Source of the DNA: Nitrososphaerota archaeon
GTDB lineage: Archaea > Thermoproteota > Nitrososphaeria > Nitrososphaerales > Nitrosopumilaceae
Direction: 5' to 3'
Length of the DNA stretch: 64,000 bases
Assembly: GCA_016872055.1 (NCBI GenBank)
Contig: VHBH01000003.1
Location: forward strand, 1 to 64,000
In this document: positions 44,129-53,014 of the stretch, piece after piece
How the letters are laid out: every line of letters begins with the position of its first letter
Numbering within the stretch: position 1 is the stretch's first letter
Program-made: the position numbers and the translations under genes
Notes under the pieces: model-generated
Told to the model about the DNA's origin: nothing
Databases searched by the model: none
Seen by the model: the letters and a program-made list of their open reading frames with translations, nothing else

Positions 44129-46099
44129 TTGAAATTAAATTCTCATTGCCTATTGCAGGTGCAGTCATACCAAATATCATCAGAGTTTGAGCCAACAGGC
44201 GACCAGCCAGAGGCAATAAACAAGCTAGTCACGGGAGTGCAGAAAGGCAAAGTTCAGACATTACTTGGTGTAACCGGTTCTGGCAAGACATTCACGGTTG
44301 CAAATGTAATTGCAAAAACAGGCAAAAATACACTAGTCATATCGCACAACAAGACACTTGCCGCACAGCTATATTCGGAGCTAAAACAGTTTTTCCCAAA
44401 AAATAATGTCGGCTATTTTGTATCATATTATGATTATTACCAGCCTGAAAGCTACATTGTGCAGACAGACACTTACATCGAAAAAGACACTCAAATCAAC
44501 GAAAAAATTGAAAAAATGAGACTAGAGGCAACTGCCATGTTATTATCCGGTGAGCCGACCATAATAGTGGCCACGGTGTCATGCATCTATTCTTTGGGCA
44601 ATCCCAAAGACTGGGAAGAGATGGCAACTACTATCAAGGCAGGTGCGCAAATGAATCGTAGTGAGCTGATTCGACGCCTAGTAAACGCACGATATGAGCG
44701 CAACGACACCACAATCGCGCCTGGAAATTTCCGAGTCAAGGGAGACACATTGGATGTAATTCCCGCATATTCCCAGGATTTAGTGCGAATATCCATGTTC
44801 GGTGATGAAATTGAAAAAATCGCAATACTGGATAACGTATCACTAAAAGAAAAACATAAGGTCAATTCAATCAGGATTTTTCCTGCAAAGCATTATTTGA
44901 TAGCCGATGACGTGCGAACTCGTGCGGTAAAATCGATTCGAGCAGAGCTCAAAATGCGACTGCCAGAATTAAACGAGCTGGAGCGACAGCGACTAGAGAT
45001 GCGAACCAAGTTTGATTTGGAAATGATCGAGGAGCTTGGATATTGCTCCGGAATTGAGAATTATTCTCGCCACTTTGATGGAAGGGCTCCAGGTCAGCAA
45101 GCATTTTGCCTCTTGGATTTTTTTGGCAATGACTATCTCCTAGTAATCGATGAATCACATGTCACAATTCCGCAGCTCCACGGAATGTATGGTGGGGATC
45201 ACACTAGAAAAAAATCCCTAATTGATTACGGATTTAGATTGCCAAGCGCTTTTGACAATCGTCCACTGAAATTCGAGGAATTTGAGAAATATATCAAAAA
45301 CACAATTTTTGTTTCAGCCACGCCATCCACATTTGAAAAAGAACTATCCTACCAAATAGTAGAACAGTTGGTGCGCCCAACAGGTCTATTGGATCCACAA
45401 GTAGAGGTCAGGCCTACAAAAAACCAGATGGATGACCTAATATCTGAAATTAAAAAGCGTTCAGACAAAAACCAGCGCGTCCTAGTCACCACACTAACAA
45501 AAAGAATGGCAGAAGACCTGGCAGAATATTTGGCAAAAAAAGAGGTGCGGGTGAGATACCTCCACTCGGAAATAGATGGCCTGCAGAGAACCGAACTAAT
45601 ACGCCAGCTAAGGCTAGGCGACTTTGATGTTCTAGTTGGAATTAACCTACTCCGTGAGGGTCTGGACATTCCTGAAGTGGCGCTAGTTGCCATATTGGAT
45701 GCCGACAAGGAGGGCTTTTTGCGCAATTTTACAAGTTTGATTCAGACATTTGGTAGGGCTGCTAGAAACGCAGACGGCTCGGTCATAATGTATGCAGACA
45801 TCACCACAAACTCCATGAAGCAGGCAATTGAAGAAACCGCCAGAAGGTGCGCAAAACAGCTAGAATACAATAAAATCCACAACATCACGCCTAGAACAAT
45901 CATCAAGTCCATCCCAGCGCAGGTGGCAGCACTTGATGATCTCAAAAACAAGACCCAGCATGACCTGTCCCGTGAAATAATAGAAATAGAGAGTCAGATG
46001 AAAAGATATGCAGAAGAATTGGACTTTGAGAATGCGATTGCATGTCGCGACAGACTGAGGCGAATTCAAGTAGAGTTGGAAAAGAAAAATGCACGATAA
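44129..46099 (+). CDS. uvrB: Excinuclease ABC subunit B
   Basis: 656 residues. Walker A GVTGSGKT (47-54), the damage-binding beta-hairpin region YYDYYQPESYIVQTDTYIEK, motif DESH, and the C-terminal UVR motif near RYAEELDFENAIACRD. Loads damaged DNA for UvrC. Start uncertain among TTG 44129, TTG 44153 and GTG 44159. Its 3' end overlaps uvrA by 11 nt. UvrABC is bacterial in type and patchy in archaea; transfer from bacteria is the accepted view for such sets. Confidence 0.97.
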   Translation: MKLNSHCLLQVQSYQISSEFEPTGDQPEAINKLVTGVQKGKVQTLLGVTGSGKTFTVANVIAKTGKNTLVISHNKTLAAQLYSELKQFFPKNNVGYFVSYYDYYQPESYIVQTDTYIEKDTQINEKIEKMRLEATAMLLSGEPTIIVATVSCIYSLGNPKDWEEMATTIKAGAQMNRSELIRRLVNARYERNDTTIAPGNFRVKGDTLDVIPAYSQDLVRISMFGDEIEKIAILDNVSLKEKHKVNSIRIFPAKHYLIADDVRTRAVKSIRAELKMRLPELNELERQRLEMRTKFDLEMIEELGYCSGIENYSRHFDGRAPGQQAFCLLDFFGNDYLLVIDESHVTIPQLHGMYGGDHTRKKSLIDYGFRLPSAFDNRPLKFEEFEKYIKNTIFVSATPSTFEKELSYQIVEQLVRPTGLLDPQVEVRPTKNQMDDLISEIKKRSDKNQRVLVTTLTKRMAEDLAEYLAKKEVRVRYLHSEIDGLQRTELIRQLRLGDFDVLVGINLLREGLDIPEVALVAILDADKEGFLRNFTSLIQTFGRAARNADGSVIMYADITTNSMKQAIEETARRCAKQLEYNKIHNITPRTIIKSIPAQVAALDDLKNKTQHDLSREIIEIESQMKRYAEELDFENAIACRDRLRRIQVELEKKNAR

Positions 46100-48902
46100 G
46101 CTAAAGATTCGAGGTGCACGCCATCACAACCTCAAGAACCTAAACTTGGACATACCAAAAAATAAACTCGTAGTGATATCGGGTTTGTCTGGTTCTGGCA
46201 AGTCAACTTTGGCATTTGATACCATTTATGCAGAGGGGCAGAGAAGATACGTAGAATCGCTTTCAGCATATGCAAGACAATTCCTAGAGATGATGGACAA
46301 ACCAGATGTCGATTCCATAGAAGGATTGTCGCCCGCTATATCCATACAGCAAAAGACAACGTCAAAAAATCCCCGCTCTACTGTCGGCACCACTACTGAG
46401 ATCTATGATTACCTGAGATTGCTATATGCAAGAATCGGGATTCCTCATTGTGTAAGATGCGGCAGGAAAATCTCAAACCAGTCAGTAGAGTCAATTTGCG
46501 AATCCATCTTCAAGGATTTTGATGAAAAACAGGTACTGATTTTGTCGCCGCTAGTCCAGAGAAAAAAGGGAACGTATGAGAAATTATTTGAGCAGATGAA
46601 AAAGGACGGCTATTCCCGAGCTAGAGTGGACGGCCAAGTAATTCTACTAGAGGATGAAATCCCATCGCTTGACAGGCAAAAATGGCATAATATTGAAATT
46701 GTAGTGGACAGACTCAGGGCATCAAAGGCGGAAAAAAGTAGGCTCTTCGAGGCAATCCAGACAGCGCTAAAGGCTGCCAAGGGCTCGGTTTTGGTGTCAT
46801 CTGACAAGGATGAAAAGATATTTTCTCAGAATAATGCATGCCCATATTGCGGATTAACAGTTGGCGAAATAGAACCTAGGACATTTTCATTCAACTCGCC
46901 GTTTGGTTCTTGCAAGGCATGCCATGGCCTTGGAGTCAAAATGGAGTTTGATGAAGATTTGGTAATTCCAGACAAGACAAAATCAATTCTTGATGGCGCA
47001 ATCATTCCATGGAGTGGAAGATTTTCCGCATTCAGAAAGCAGGAATTGAGAGCAGTCGGAAAAAAATTCGGCTTTGATCTAATGACTCCAATTAGCAAGT
47101 TGAAGCCGGAGCATCTTCGAGTTATTTTGCATGGGACTGACCAGAGAATAAACTTCCACTATGAGTCACAGACAACAGACTCGCACTGGGCCTATACTAA
47201 TTCATTTGAAGGTGTGCTGAATAATTTGCAGCGAGCCTTTATGGGGACTGATTCCGAGTCAAAGCGAGACTGGCTTAAGCAATTCATGCGAGATATTCCA
47301 TGCAACGTTTGCGATGGTAAAAAGCTAAAGCCAGAACCGCTTGCAGTCAAGGTAAACGACAGGGGAATCTTTGAGGTCTGCGATTTGTCCATTGATGATT
47401 GTTACGAGTTTTTCAAAGAAATCAAGCTAACAGACACTGAAAAATATATTGCCAAAGACGTCCTCAAGGAAATAATAGAGAGGTTGGAATTTCTGCGAAA
47501 TGTGGGCCTCAACTATCTGACACTGAATAGGCAAAGCTCTACCCTGTCAGGCGGGGAATCGCAGAGAATCAGACTTGCAACCCAGATAGGCTCTAATCTC
47601 ACAGGCGTACTGTATGTGTTGGATGAGCCAACGATAGGCCTGCACCAGCGCGATAATGCCAGATTGATCAAAACACTAGTCAAGCTTAGGGACTTGGACA
47701 ATACAGTAATTGTAGTAGAGCACGACGAGGAGGTAATCAAAAATGCAGACTGGATAGTGGATTTGGGCCCAGGTGCTGGAATCCATGGAGGAGAGGTGGT
47801 GTTTGAGGGAACTGTTCCGCAAATAATGAACAACCACAAGTCAGTCACTGGAGACTATCTCAAGGACAAAAACCTAATCAGTCTAGCAGACAAGAAAAGA
47901 AACCAAATTGGGAGAATAACCATCAAGGGTGCTGCAGAAAATAACCTCAAAGACATTACAGTTGACATACCATTGGGACTACTAGTTACTGTGACGGGGG
48001 TTTCCGGCTCTGGCAAGTCAACACTGGTAAATGAGATTCTTCTAAAAGTACTATCATCATATTTTTACAAATCCAATGAAAGGCCAGGCAAGCACAAGTC
48101 AATTGAGGGTACAACTCTAATTGACAAGGTGATCGCGATAGACCAGTCCCCAATTGGGCGTACCCCAAGATCAAACCCTTCAACATACATTGGTGCATTT
48201 ACTCCGATTAGGGAACTGTTTGCAAATACCGAGACATCAAAAGAAAGAGGATACACACCAGGACAGTTCTCATTTAATGTTGCAGAAGGTAGATGCTTTG
48301 CATGTGAGGGCGACGGCGTTAAAAAAATAGAGATGCAGTTTTTATCAGATGTTTACGTTCGGTGTGATGAGTGCAAAGGAAAACGATACAATTCCGAGAC
48401 TCTCTCTGTACTATACAAGGGCAAAAATATCTCTGATGTCCTAGATATGACAGTAGAAGAAGCACTGGCATTTTTTGAAAACATTCCCAAAATAAGACGA
48501 ATCTTGCAGACAATATTTGATGTGGGCCTAGGCTACATCAAGCTTGGGCAGTCATCCACCACATTATCTGGTGGGGAGGCACAGCGCGTTAAGCTGGCAT
48601 CAGAGCTGGCAAAGCGTGACACCGGCAAGACAATGTATATTTTAGACGAGCCAACAACCGGCCTCCACTTTGCTGATGTGCAAAAGCTTCTCGATGTTCT
48701 AAACAGGCTGGTAAACCTTGGGAACACCATAGTAGTAATAGAGCACAACATGGATGTAATCAAAAATTCCGACTGGATAATAGACCTTGGACCGGAAGGT
48801 GGGGACAAGGGTGGCAGAATAATTGCAACTGGGACTCCGGTCCAAGTTGCCGCAAATCCCAAAAGCTACACAGGACAATATCTCAAAAAGATCCTAAATT
48901 GA
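46089..48902 (+). CDS. uvrA: Excinuclease ABC subunit A
   Basis: 937 residues. Two ABC modules: GLSGSGKSTLAF and LSGGESQRIRLATQ in the first, GVSGSGKSTLVN and LSGGEAQRVKLASE in the second, with CXXC zinc modules (CPYCGLTVGE, CKACHG; CFACEGDG, CDECKG). Scans DNA for lesions with UvrB. The gene overlaps uvrB by 11 nt and uvrC by 4 nt, so all three are co-translated. Confidence 0.98.
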   Translation: MHDKLKIRGARHHNLKNLNLDIPKNKLVVISGLSGSGKSTLAFDTIYAEGQRRYVESLSAYARQFLEMMDKPDVDSIEGLSPAISIQQKTTSKNPRSTVGTTTEIYDYLRLLYARIGIPHCVRCGRKISNQSVESICESIFKDFDEKQVLILSPLVQRKKGTYEKLFEQMKKDGYSRARVDGQVILLEDEIPSLDRQKWHNIEIVVDRLRASKAEKSRLFEAIQTALKAAKGSVLVSSDKDEKIFSQNNACPYCGLTVGEIEPRTFSFNSPFGSCKACHGLGVKMEFDEDLVIPDKTKSILDGAIIPWSGRFSAFRKQELRAVGKKFGFDLMTPISKLKPEHLRVILHGTDQRINFHYESQTTDSHWAYTNSFEGVLNNLQRAFMGTDSESKRDWLKQFMRDIPCNVCDGKKLKPEPLAVKVNDRGIFEVCDLSIDDCYEFFKEIKLTDTEKYIAKDVLKEIIERLEFLRNVGLNYLTLNRQSSTLSGGESQRIRLATQIGSNLTGVLYVLDEPTIGLHQRDNARLIKTLVKLRDLDNTVIVVEHDEEVIKNADWIVDLGPGAGIHGGEVVFEGTVPQIMNNHKSVTGDYLKDKNLISLADKKRNQIGRITIKGAAENNLKDITVDIPLGLLVTVTGVSGSGKSTLVNEILLKVLSSYFYKSNERPGKHKSIEGTTLIDKVIAIDQSPIGRTPRSNPSTYIGAFTPIRELFANTETSKERGYTPGQFSFNVAEGRCFACEGDGVKKIEMQFLSDVYVRCDECKGKRYNSETLSVLYKGKNISDVLDMTVEEALAFFENIPKIRRILQTIFDVGLGYIKLGQSSTTLSGGEAQRVKLASELAKRDTGKTMYILDEPTTGLHFADVQKLLDVLNRLVNLGNTIVVIEHNMDVIKNSDWIIDLGPEGGDKGGRIIATGTPVQVAANPKSYTGQYLKKILN

Positions 48903-50488
48903 CTCTAGACATTAAAAAAATCATCATTCCTGCACTACCAGGAATTTATCTGATGAAGGATGCAGATTCCAAAATTATCTATATTGGAAAAGCAAAAAAC
49001 CTCAAAAATAGAGTCAGGTCATATTTTTTAAAAAACCAAAACTACAAGACGCAAAAGTTGGTTGAAAAAATTTCAGAGATAGAATTTGTCCTAACAGACA
49101 ACGAATCAGAGGCATTCTTGCTTGAATCAAACATGATAAAGCAATACAGACCTATGTTCAATATCGAGCTCAAGGACCAGCAGCGATATACGTATCTGAG
49201 AATAACAGACGAGCAATACCCAAGATTACTAGTCGCTAGAAGGACCCGCAGTGGAAAATTCCTAGGAGATGGTAAGATATTTGGGCCATTTACCTCTGGA
49301 AGCTCCAAGATTCTCAGCATCGGCTCGTTACGAAAGACATTCAAGATCAGAATCTGTAAAAGACTACCAAAAAAGACTTGCTTGGAATACCATCTAGGAA
49401 ATTGCGAGGCACCATGTGAGTTTGTCAAGGCCCAAGAAGACTATAAAAAACATGTTTCAGACCTAGAGGCAATACTTCGTGGTAGAGACCTTGGCGCATT
49501 TACAAAAAACCTAGAGCAGGAAATGGCACTTGCCTCAAAAAACCTCCACTTTGAGCGCGCGCAAGAAATCAAGGACACGCTTCAGAGGTTAGGCAGCCTC
49601 AAAACCAAGCAAAAGATGGAAAGTGCGACAGATTCCGATGAGGAATATTTTGGAATTGTATCATCTAATCAGACTGCCCACATCATGACGTTTAAGAAAA
49701 TAAACGGGGTGATTCGTGACAGTAACAAGTATTCCTTTGACTTGATTGGCGATAACACATTTGCCAATTTTCTATACCAGTATTACACGACAAACCAGAT
49801 CCCGCCGTTTATCATAACAAACCAGATCCCAGAAGACCACATATTATTAGAGCAAATGTTTGCCAAAACATCTGGATTTCCAGTCAAGATAATATTACCA
49901 AAATCAGGCAAGCAACGGGAAATGCTGGATTTAATTATAAGAAACATTTCTCTGGTGCAGTCAAGTGGCTCAGAGTATGGACTAGTCGAGCTTAAAGAAC
50001 GACTTGGACTTCCCGTTATACCCAAAATAATAGAATGCTTTGATATTTCAAATCATGGCAAATCATATGCGGTGGGCTCTATGTCACGATTTATCAACGG
50101 CAGACCTGACAAGTCAGGATATAGAAAATTCAAAATAAAGACGGTAAAAGGTCAAGACGATTTTGCAATGATAAATGAGATAGTCAAACGTCGATACTTT
50201 AGGCTGGACAGTGAAAGTGCACAAATGCCAGATCTCATATTAATTGATGGTGGGCGAGGCCAGCTTGGCGCTGCAATTTCAGCACTGGAAAGTATGGCAA
50301 TTAGAATTCCTTGCGCATCGCTTGCCAAAGAAAACGAGGAGGTATATTTGCCAAGGCAAAAAGAGCCAGTTCTTCTCCCAAGACAAAACCAGTCACTGAA
50401 AATCCTGCAGCATGCCAGAGACGAAGCCCATAGATTTGGCGTGGCATACAACAGATCTCTTCGTATGCCAAAATCCGAATTTTCTTAA
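48899..50488 (+). CDS. uvrC: Excinuclease ABC subunit C, lacking the C-terminal HhH domain
   Basis: 529 residues. N-terminal GIY-YIG domain (PGIYLMKDADSKIIYIGKAK), a UVR segment near residue 220, and the RNase H-like nuclease (ECFDISNHGKSYAVGSMSRF ... PDLILIDGGRGQLGAA). It ends soon after RDEAHRFGVAYNR, where bacterial UvrC continues into tandem helix-hairpin-helix motifs. Both incision centres seem present; the HhH region, needed in bacteria mainly for 5' incision and ssDNA binding, is missing. TTG start overlaps the uvrA stop. Confidence 0.95.
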   Translation: MTLDIKKIIIPALPGIYLMKDADSKIIYIGKAKNLKNRVRSYFLKNQNYKTQKLVEKISEIEFVLTDNESEAFLLESNMIKQYRPMFNIELKDQQRYTYLRITDEQYPRLLVARRTRSGKFLGDGKIFGPFTSGSSKILSIGSLRKTFKIRICKRLPKKTCLEYHLGNCEAPCEFVKAQEDYKKHVSDLEAILRGRDLGAFTKNLEQEMALASKNLHFERAQEIKDTLQRLGSLKTKQKMESATDSDEEYFGIVSSNQTAHIMTFKKINGVIRDSNKYSFDLIGDNTFANFLYQYYTTNQIPPFIITNQIPEDHILLEQMFAKTSGFPVKIILPKSGKQREMLDLIIRNISLVQSSGSEYGLVELKERLGLPVIPKIIECFDISNHGKSYAVGSMSRFINGRPDKSGYRKFKIKTVKGQDDFAMINEIVKRRYFRLDSESAQMPDLILIDGGRGQLGAAISALESMAIRIPCASLAKENEEVYLPRQKEPVLLPRQNQSLKILQHARDEAHRFGVAYNRSLRMPKSEFS

Positions 50489-50595
50489 AATCTGTTCATA
50501 ATAGCACGGAAAAATTAAACAGATTCCTAAGTTTTACATAATTCACAATATATACGACAAATTGCTTGTTATGTCATGAAAACGGAAGGAGTGAG

Positions 50596-50838
50596 ATGAG
50601 CGCGACTGCATATGTTCTGATTAACTGTGACTTAGGTGCTGAGCAAAGAGTAATTGACCAGATAAAGCCTCTAGAGGGAGTAAGGGAGGTAAAAGGAGTC
50701 TTTGGCGCATATGATATTTTGGCAAAAATAGAGACGCCCACATCGGAACAACTACGTGAGACAATAACTTGGAAGATTCGCAAAATAGATAGAATTCGCT
50801 CTACTCTAACATTGATGAAAGTAGAAGGACAAGAGTAA
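50596..50838 (+). CDS. Stand-alone Lrp/AsnC ligand-binding (RAM) domain protein
   Basis: 80 residues from the ATG at 50596, preceded by GGAAGGAG-type sequence. YVLINCDLGAEQRVIDQIKP ... VKGVFGAYDILAKIE is the RAM/AsnC effector fold without a DNA-binding helix-turn-helix. Single-domain forms can dimerise with full-length Lrp proteins or act as ligand sensors. A full-length Lrp is at 8957. Confidence 0.88.
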   Translation: MSATAYVLINCDLGAEQRVIDQIKPLEGVREVKGVFGAYDILAKIETPTSEQLRETITWKIRKIDRIRSTLTLMKVEGQE

Positions 50839-51018
50839 GCCCCTTCCCAAACTTTTTGTCGAAAACTTGTTTAGTGGTCTATTTTGCATGCTAAACAAAC
50901 GTTCACAATACCAAAAGACAGACTTATCTTGGATCATATGGGATCGTTATAGACGGTCGCTACAAGCATTTACAAGTCAATTTTTGATGCAAACCTAGAT
51001 GTAAGACTACAAGAGCTT

Positions 51019-51288
51019 TTGGTAAACATGCTTCGATACAATTCCTCTGCCGGAGTACAAGAGCCAATCAGGATTTTTCTATATAACTACCAGATAATGT
51101 CGGATAATTTCTGGCAAATGTACAAACGCGCAAAGTCATATGAAGACGTTCTCGAATGCTACTATCAGTTTTCCAAAAACCAGTGTACCATAATAGAGAC
51201 ACTACTAGAGAACCTAAAGATGTCAATGAATACAGATAATCTAAAAGATGACCTGCGAGCAATGCTAAAAGAAGCATTTACGTTTTAG
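51019..51288 (+). CDS. Helical protein, probable longer N-terminus with no usual start
   Basis: 89 residues from TTG 51019. Helical, YNSSAGVQEPIRIFLYNYQI ... YYQFSKNQCTIIETLLENLK. The frame continues upstream with plausible coding sequence (SIYKSIFDANLDVRLQELL) to a TAG at 50950-50952, five codons after an ATG at 50938-50940, but no ATG/GTG/TTG lies between. The family is not recognised. It precedes the HEPN-like gene by 18 nt. Confidence 0.6.
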   Translation: MVNMLRYNSSAGVQEPIRIFLYNYQIMSDNFWQMYKRAKSYEDVLECYYQFSKNQCTIIETLLENLKMSMNTDNLKDDLRAMLKEAFTF

Positions 51289-51306
51289 TTATACCATAAC
51301 TATTAC

Positions 51307-51846
51307 ATGGATAGTACAGAATTCAAGCTAGAAACGGCAGAAAAATTTCTAGCAAAAATTCCAAGCCAAGTCCCAAAAACACCAAGAGAATTAGAAAAAC
51401 TGGAGGAAAACGCTGAGGCATTCTTATTTTTTGCGTCAGGCGTAATTGAGGCAGTTAAACGCCAGATAAACGACAAGTTCGAGATATTTGATAAACAGAA
51501 TGTCTTTTACATGCATGGTTTGCGAAAAAACCTTGCAAATTCGGGTTCACAAAAAAAGGTCAAAGATGCAATTACCACCTACTTTACCACGCTCAAAACC
51601 AAGCCAAGAGGCGATACCACCAAAAGCAGTCTTTGGAGACTGCAGATGCTTCGTAATCAGGCAATGCATGGAAACATCATCTTCATGCAAGGGTGTTCTT
51701 TGGTCTTCAGATACACTGCTCGCGAGGGCAATACCATGCATCAATTTGTGCAAAAAACCCAAGATCCTCGTAGATATTTTGAGCGGATTCTAGTAAGCCT
51801 AAAGAGATTCAGGGCACAAGTAAACCAAATTCTGGCTCAGTCGTAG
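51307..51846 (+). CDS. HEPN-like protein
   Basis: 179 residues, all-helical. R116-N-Q-A-M-H121 fits the Rx4-6H motif of HEPN domains, which in many families are metal-independent RNases (toxins) or ligand-binding helices. The rest is not diagnostic. Co-directional and 18 nt after a helical partner gene, so a toxin-antitoxin-like pair is possible but unproven; no MNT-type partner was seen. Confidence 0.6.
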   Translation: MDSTEFKLETAEKFLAKIPSQVPKTPRELEKLEENAEAFLFFASGVIEAVKRQINDKFEIFDKQNVFYMHGLRKNLANSGSQKKVKDAITTYFTTLKTKPRGDTTKSSLWRLQMLRNQAMHGNIIFMQGCSLVFRYTAREGNTMHQFVQKTQDPRRYFERILVSLKRFRAQVNQILAQS

Positions 51847-51876
51847 CTTTATTTAGAGTTCACAGTTAGTCAGTCC

Positions 51877-52230
51877 ATGACAACTGCAGATAAATTTGGC
51901 ATCGCTATTTCGATTGGATTTACTGTAGCTCTGATTGCCTTTGCCATGTCATTTTCGGCAACAGGTAAAAGTGCACCAGTGGAATTAATTCCAGCACCAT
52001 CAGCTCCAATGCCAGTAGACATTCCGGCAACTGAGGAGGAAGTTTCTGAGGAAATGATCGTCGAGGAGACTCCGGCAACTGAGGAGGAAGTTTCTGAGGA
52101 AATGATCGTCGAGGAGACTCCGGCAACTGAGGAGGAAGTTTCTGAGGAAGAGACTCCCGAAGAAGAAATGTCTGAGGAATTACCAATTGAAGAAGAACCA
52201 GAGACGGAAGAAGAATACGTTGATGAATAA
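51877..52230 (+). CDS. Membrane-anchored Glu-rich repeat protein (front part of a broken gene?)
   Basis: 117 residues. One TM at about 8-28 (IAISIGFTVALIAFAMSFSA), a Pro-rich stretch, then repeats of PATEEEVSEEMIVEET. Thaumarchaeal blue-copper proteins often have an anchor and acidic linker before the copper domain. The same frame continues past the TAA (52228-52230) into cupredoxin-like sequence at 52246, so this may be the anchor and linker of a disrupted gene. Confidence 0.6.
   Translation: MTTADKFGIAISIGFTVALIAFAMSFSATGKSAPVELIPAPSAPMPVDIPATEEEVSEEMIVEETPATEEEVSEEMIVEETPATEEEVSEEETPEEEMSEELPIEEEPETEEEYVDE
52024..52149 (+). repeat. 48-nt tandem repeat coding PATEEEVSEEMIVEET
   Basis: Units begin at 52024, 52072 and 52120; the third is about 30 nt long before diverging. 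The first two are identical. Slippage-prone, so copy number may vary between strains. Confidence 0.8.
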
Positions 52231-52245
52231 CACTCTGAAATTGTA

Positions 52246-52374
52246 ATGAGTGAAGACGTATCAATTCCATATGGATCTTCGACTCCAGGATGTGAAGCAG
52301 ACAATGTATGTTACATCGATTCTGAAGTAACAGTAATTGTTGACGCAATAGTCACATCATTATTTTTCTTTTAA
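52246..52374 (+). pseudogene. Truncated plastocyanin/blue-copper domain remnant
   Basis: 42-residue frame from an ATG at 52246: VSIPYGSSTPGCEADNVCYI and SEVTVIVDAIVTS, the N-terminal start of the thaumarchaeal plastocyanin-like fold (V-S-I-P-x-G-x-S-x-P-G-C ... C-Y-I), in frame with the Glu-rich gene but separated by TAA. It then ends in FFF and a stop, before the copper ligands (Cys, His, Met). So no copper site remains. Confidence 0.65.
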
Positions 52375-52925
52375 TTTATTTTGGATATTTCCGACTGGAT
52401 GCCCTGCACCAGGTTTTCATAATCTTGCCTTGACTTGCCAAGCTGATCCAGTTTTTTTTTCTCAACAGTATCAAGCTCGGCATTGACCTTATCAGAGACG
52501 CCCGAGAGGCGCATTTCTGCCATCATGAATAATCGGTTGTTTTCCTTCCAGAGGTGCTGGCTCATGTGTTCTATGTATTGTGAAATATCAGAGATCAACG
52601 CCTCCGCATGTCCTGAAGCAAGGTATTCTTTGGCAGATTCCTCCATGTGGATTGCTATTTTGCGCGTAATTTCGTGCTCCATTAGCATTACGGCAATTGG
52701 TCCCATGTTTGTGGGCATGCCTGTCTGTCCCAGTGCTGGAAAGAATGATTCCTCTTCTTTTCCATGATGGCACACATCCGTAAAGTTTTTTGTAAAATCT
52801 ATTGTCGGCATTAGAATCGATTCTGGAATTTTTTTGCCGGACTTGAGTAATTGCATTGTGACTTCCATAGCCTTTACCACTTTTTCTATTAGATCGTGGT
52901 CCTTTCGCAGAGATTCAGTTGCCAT
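52371..52925 (-). CDS. Hemerythrin-like domain protein
   Basis: 184 residues. Helical bundle with His/Glu set: H10 (RKDHDLIE), CHHGKEEESF near 52-61, LMEHEITRK near 82-90 and HMSQHLWKEN near 118-127, the O2/di-iron pattern. Such proteins sense or buffer O2 or iron; partner unknown. Convergent with the copper-protein remnant, whose stop it overlaps by 4 nt. Confidence 0.88.
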   Translation of the reverse strand: MATESLRKDHDLIEKVVKAMEVTMQLLKSGKKIPESILMPTIDFTKNFTDVCHHGKEEESFFPALGQTGMPTNMGPIAVMLMEHEITRKIAIHMEESAKEYLASGHAEALISDISQYIEHMSQHLWKENNRLFMMAEMRLSGVSDKVNAELDTVEKKKLDQLGKSRQDYENLVQGIQSEISKIN

Positions 52926-53014
52926 AAAATTTTCGCAAGATCATTCTCATTTAAAGCATGGTGTGATGAGTGCGCTGTTGTTTTATTATGTAATACTATA
53001 GGAATATTCCAGTC

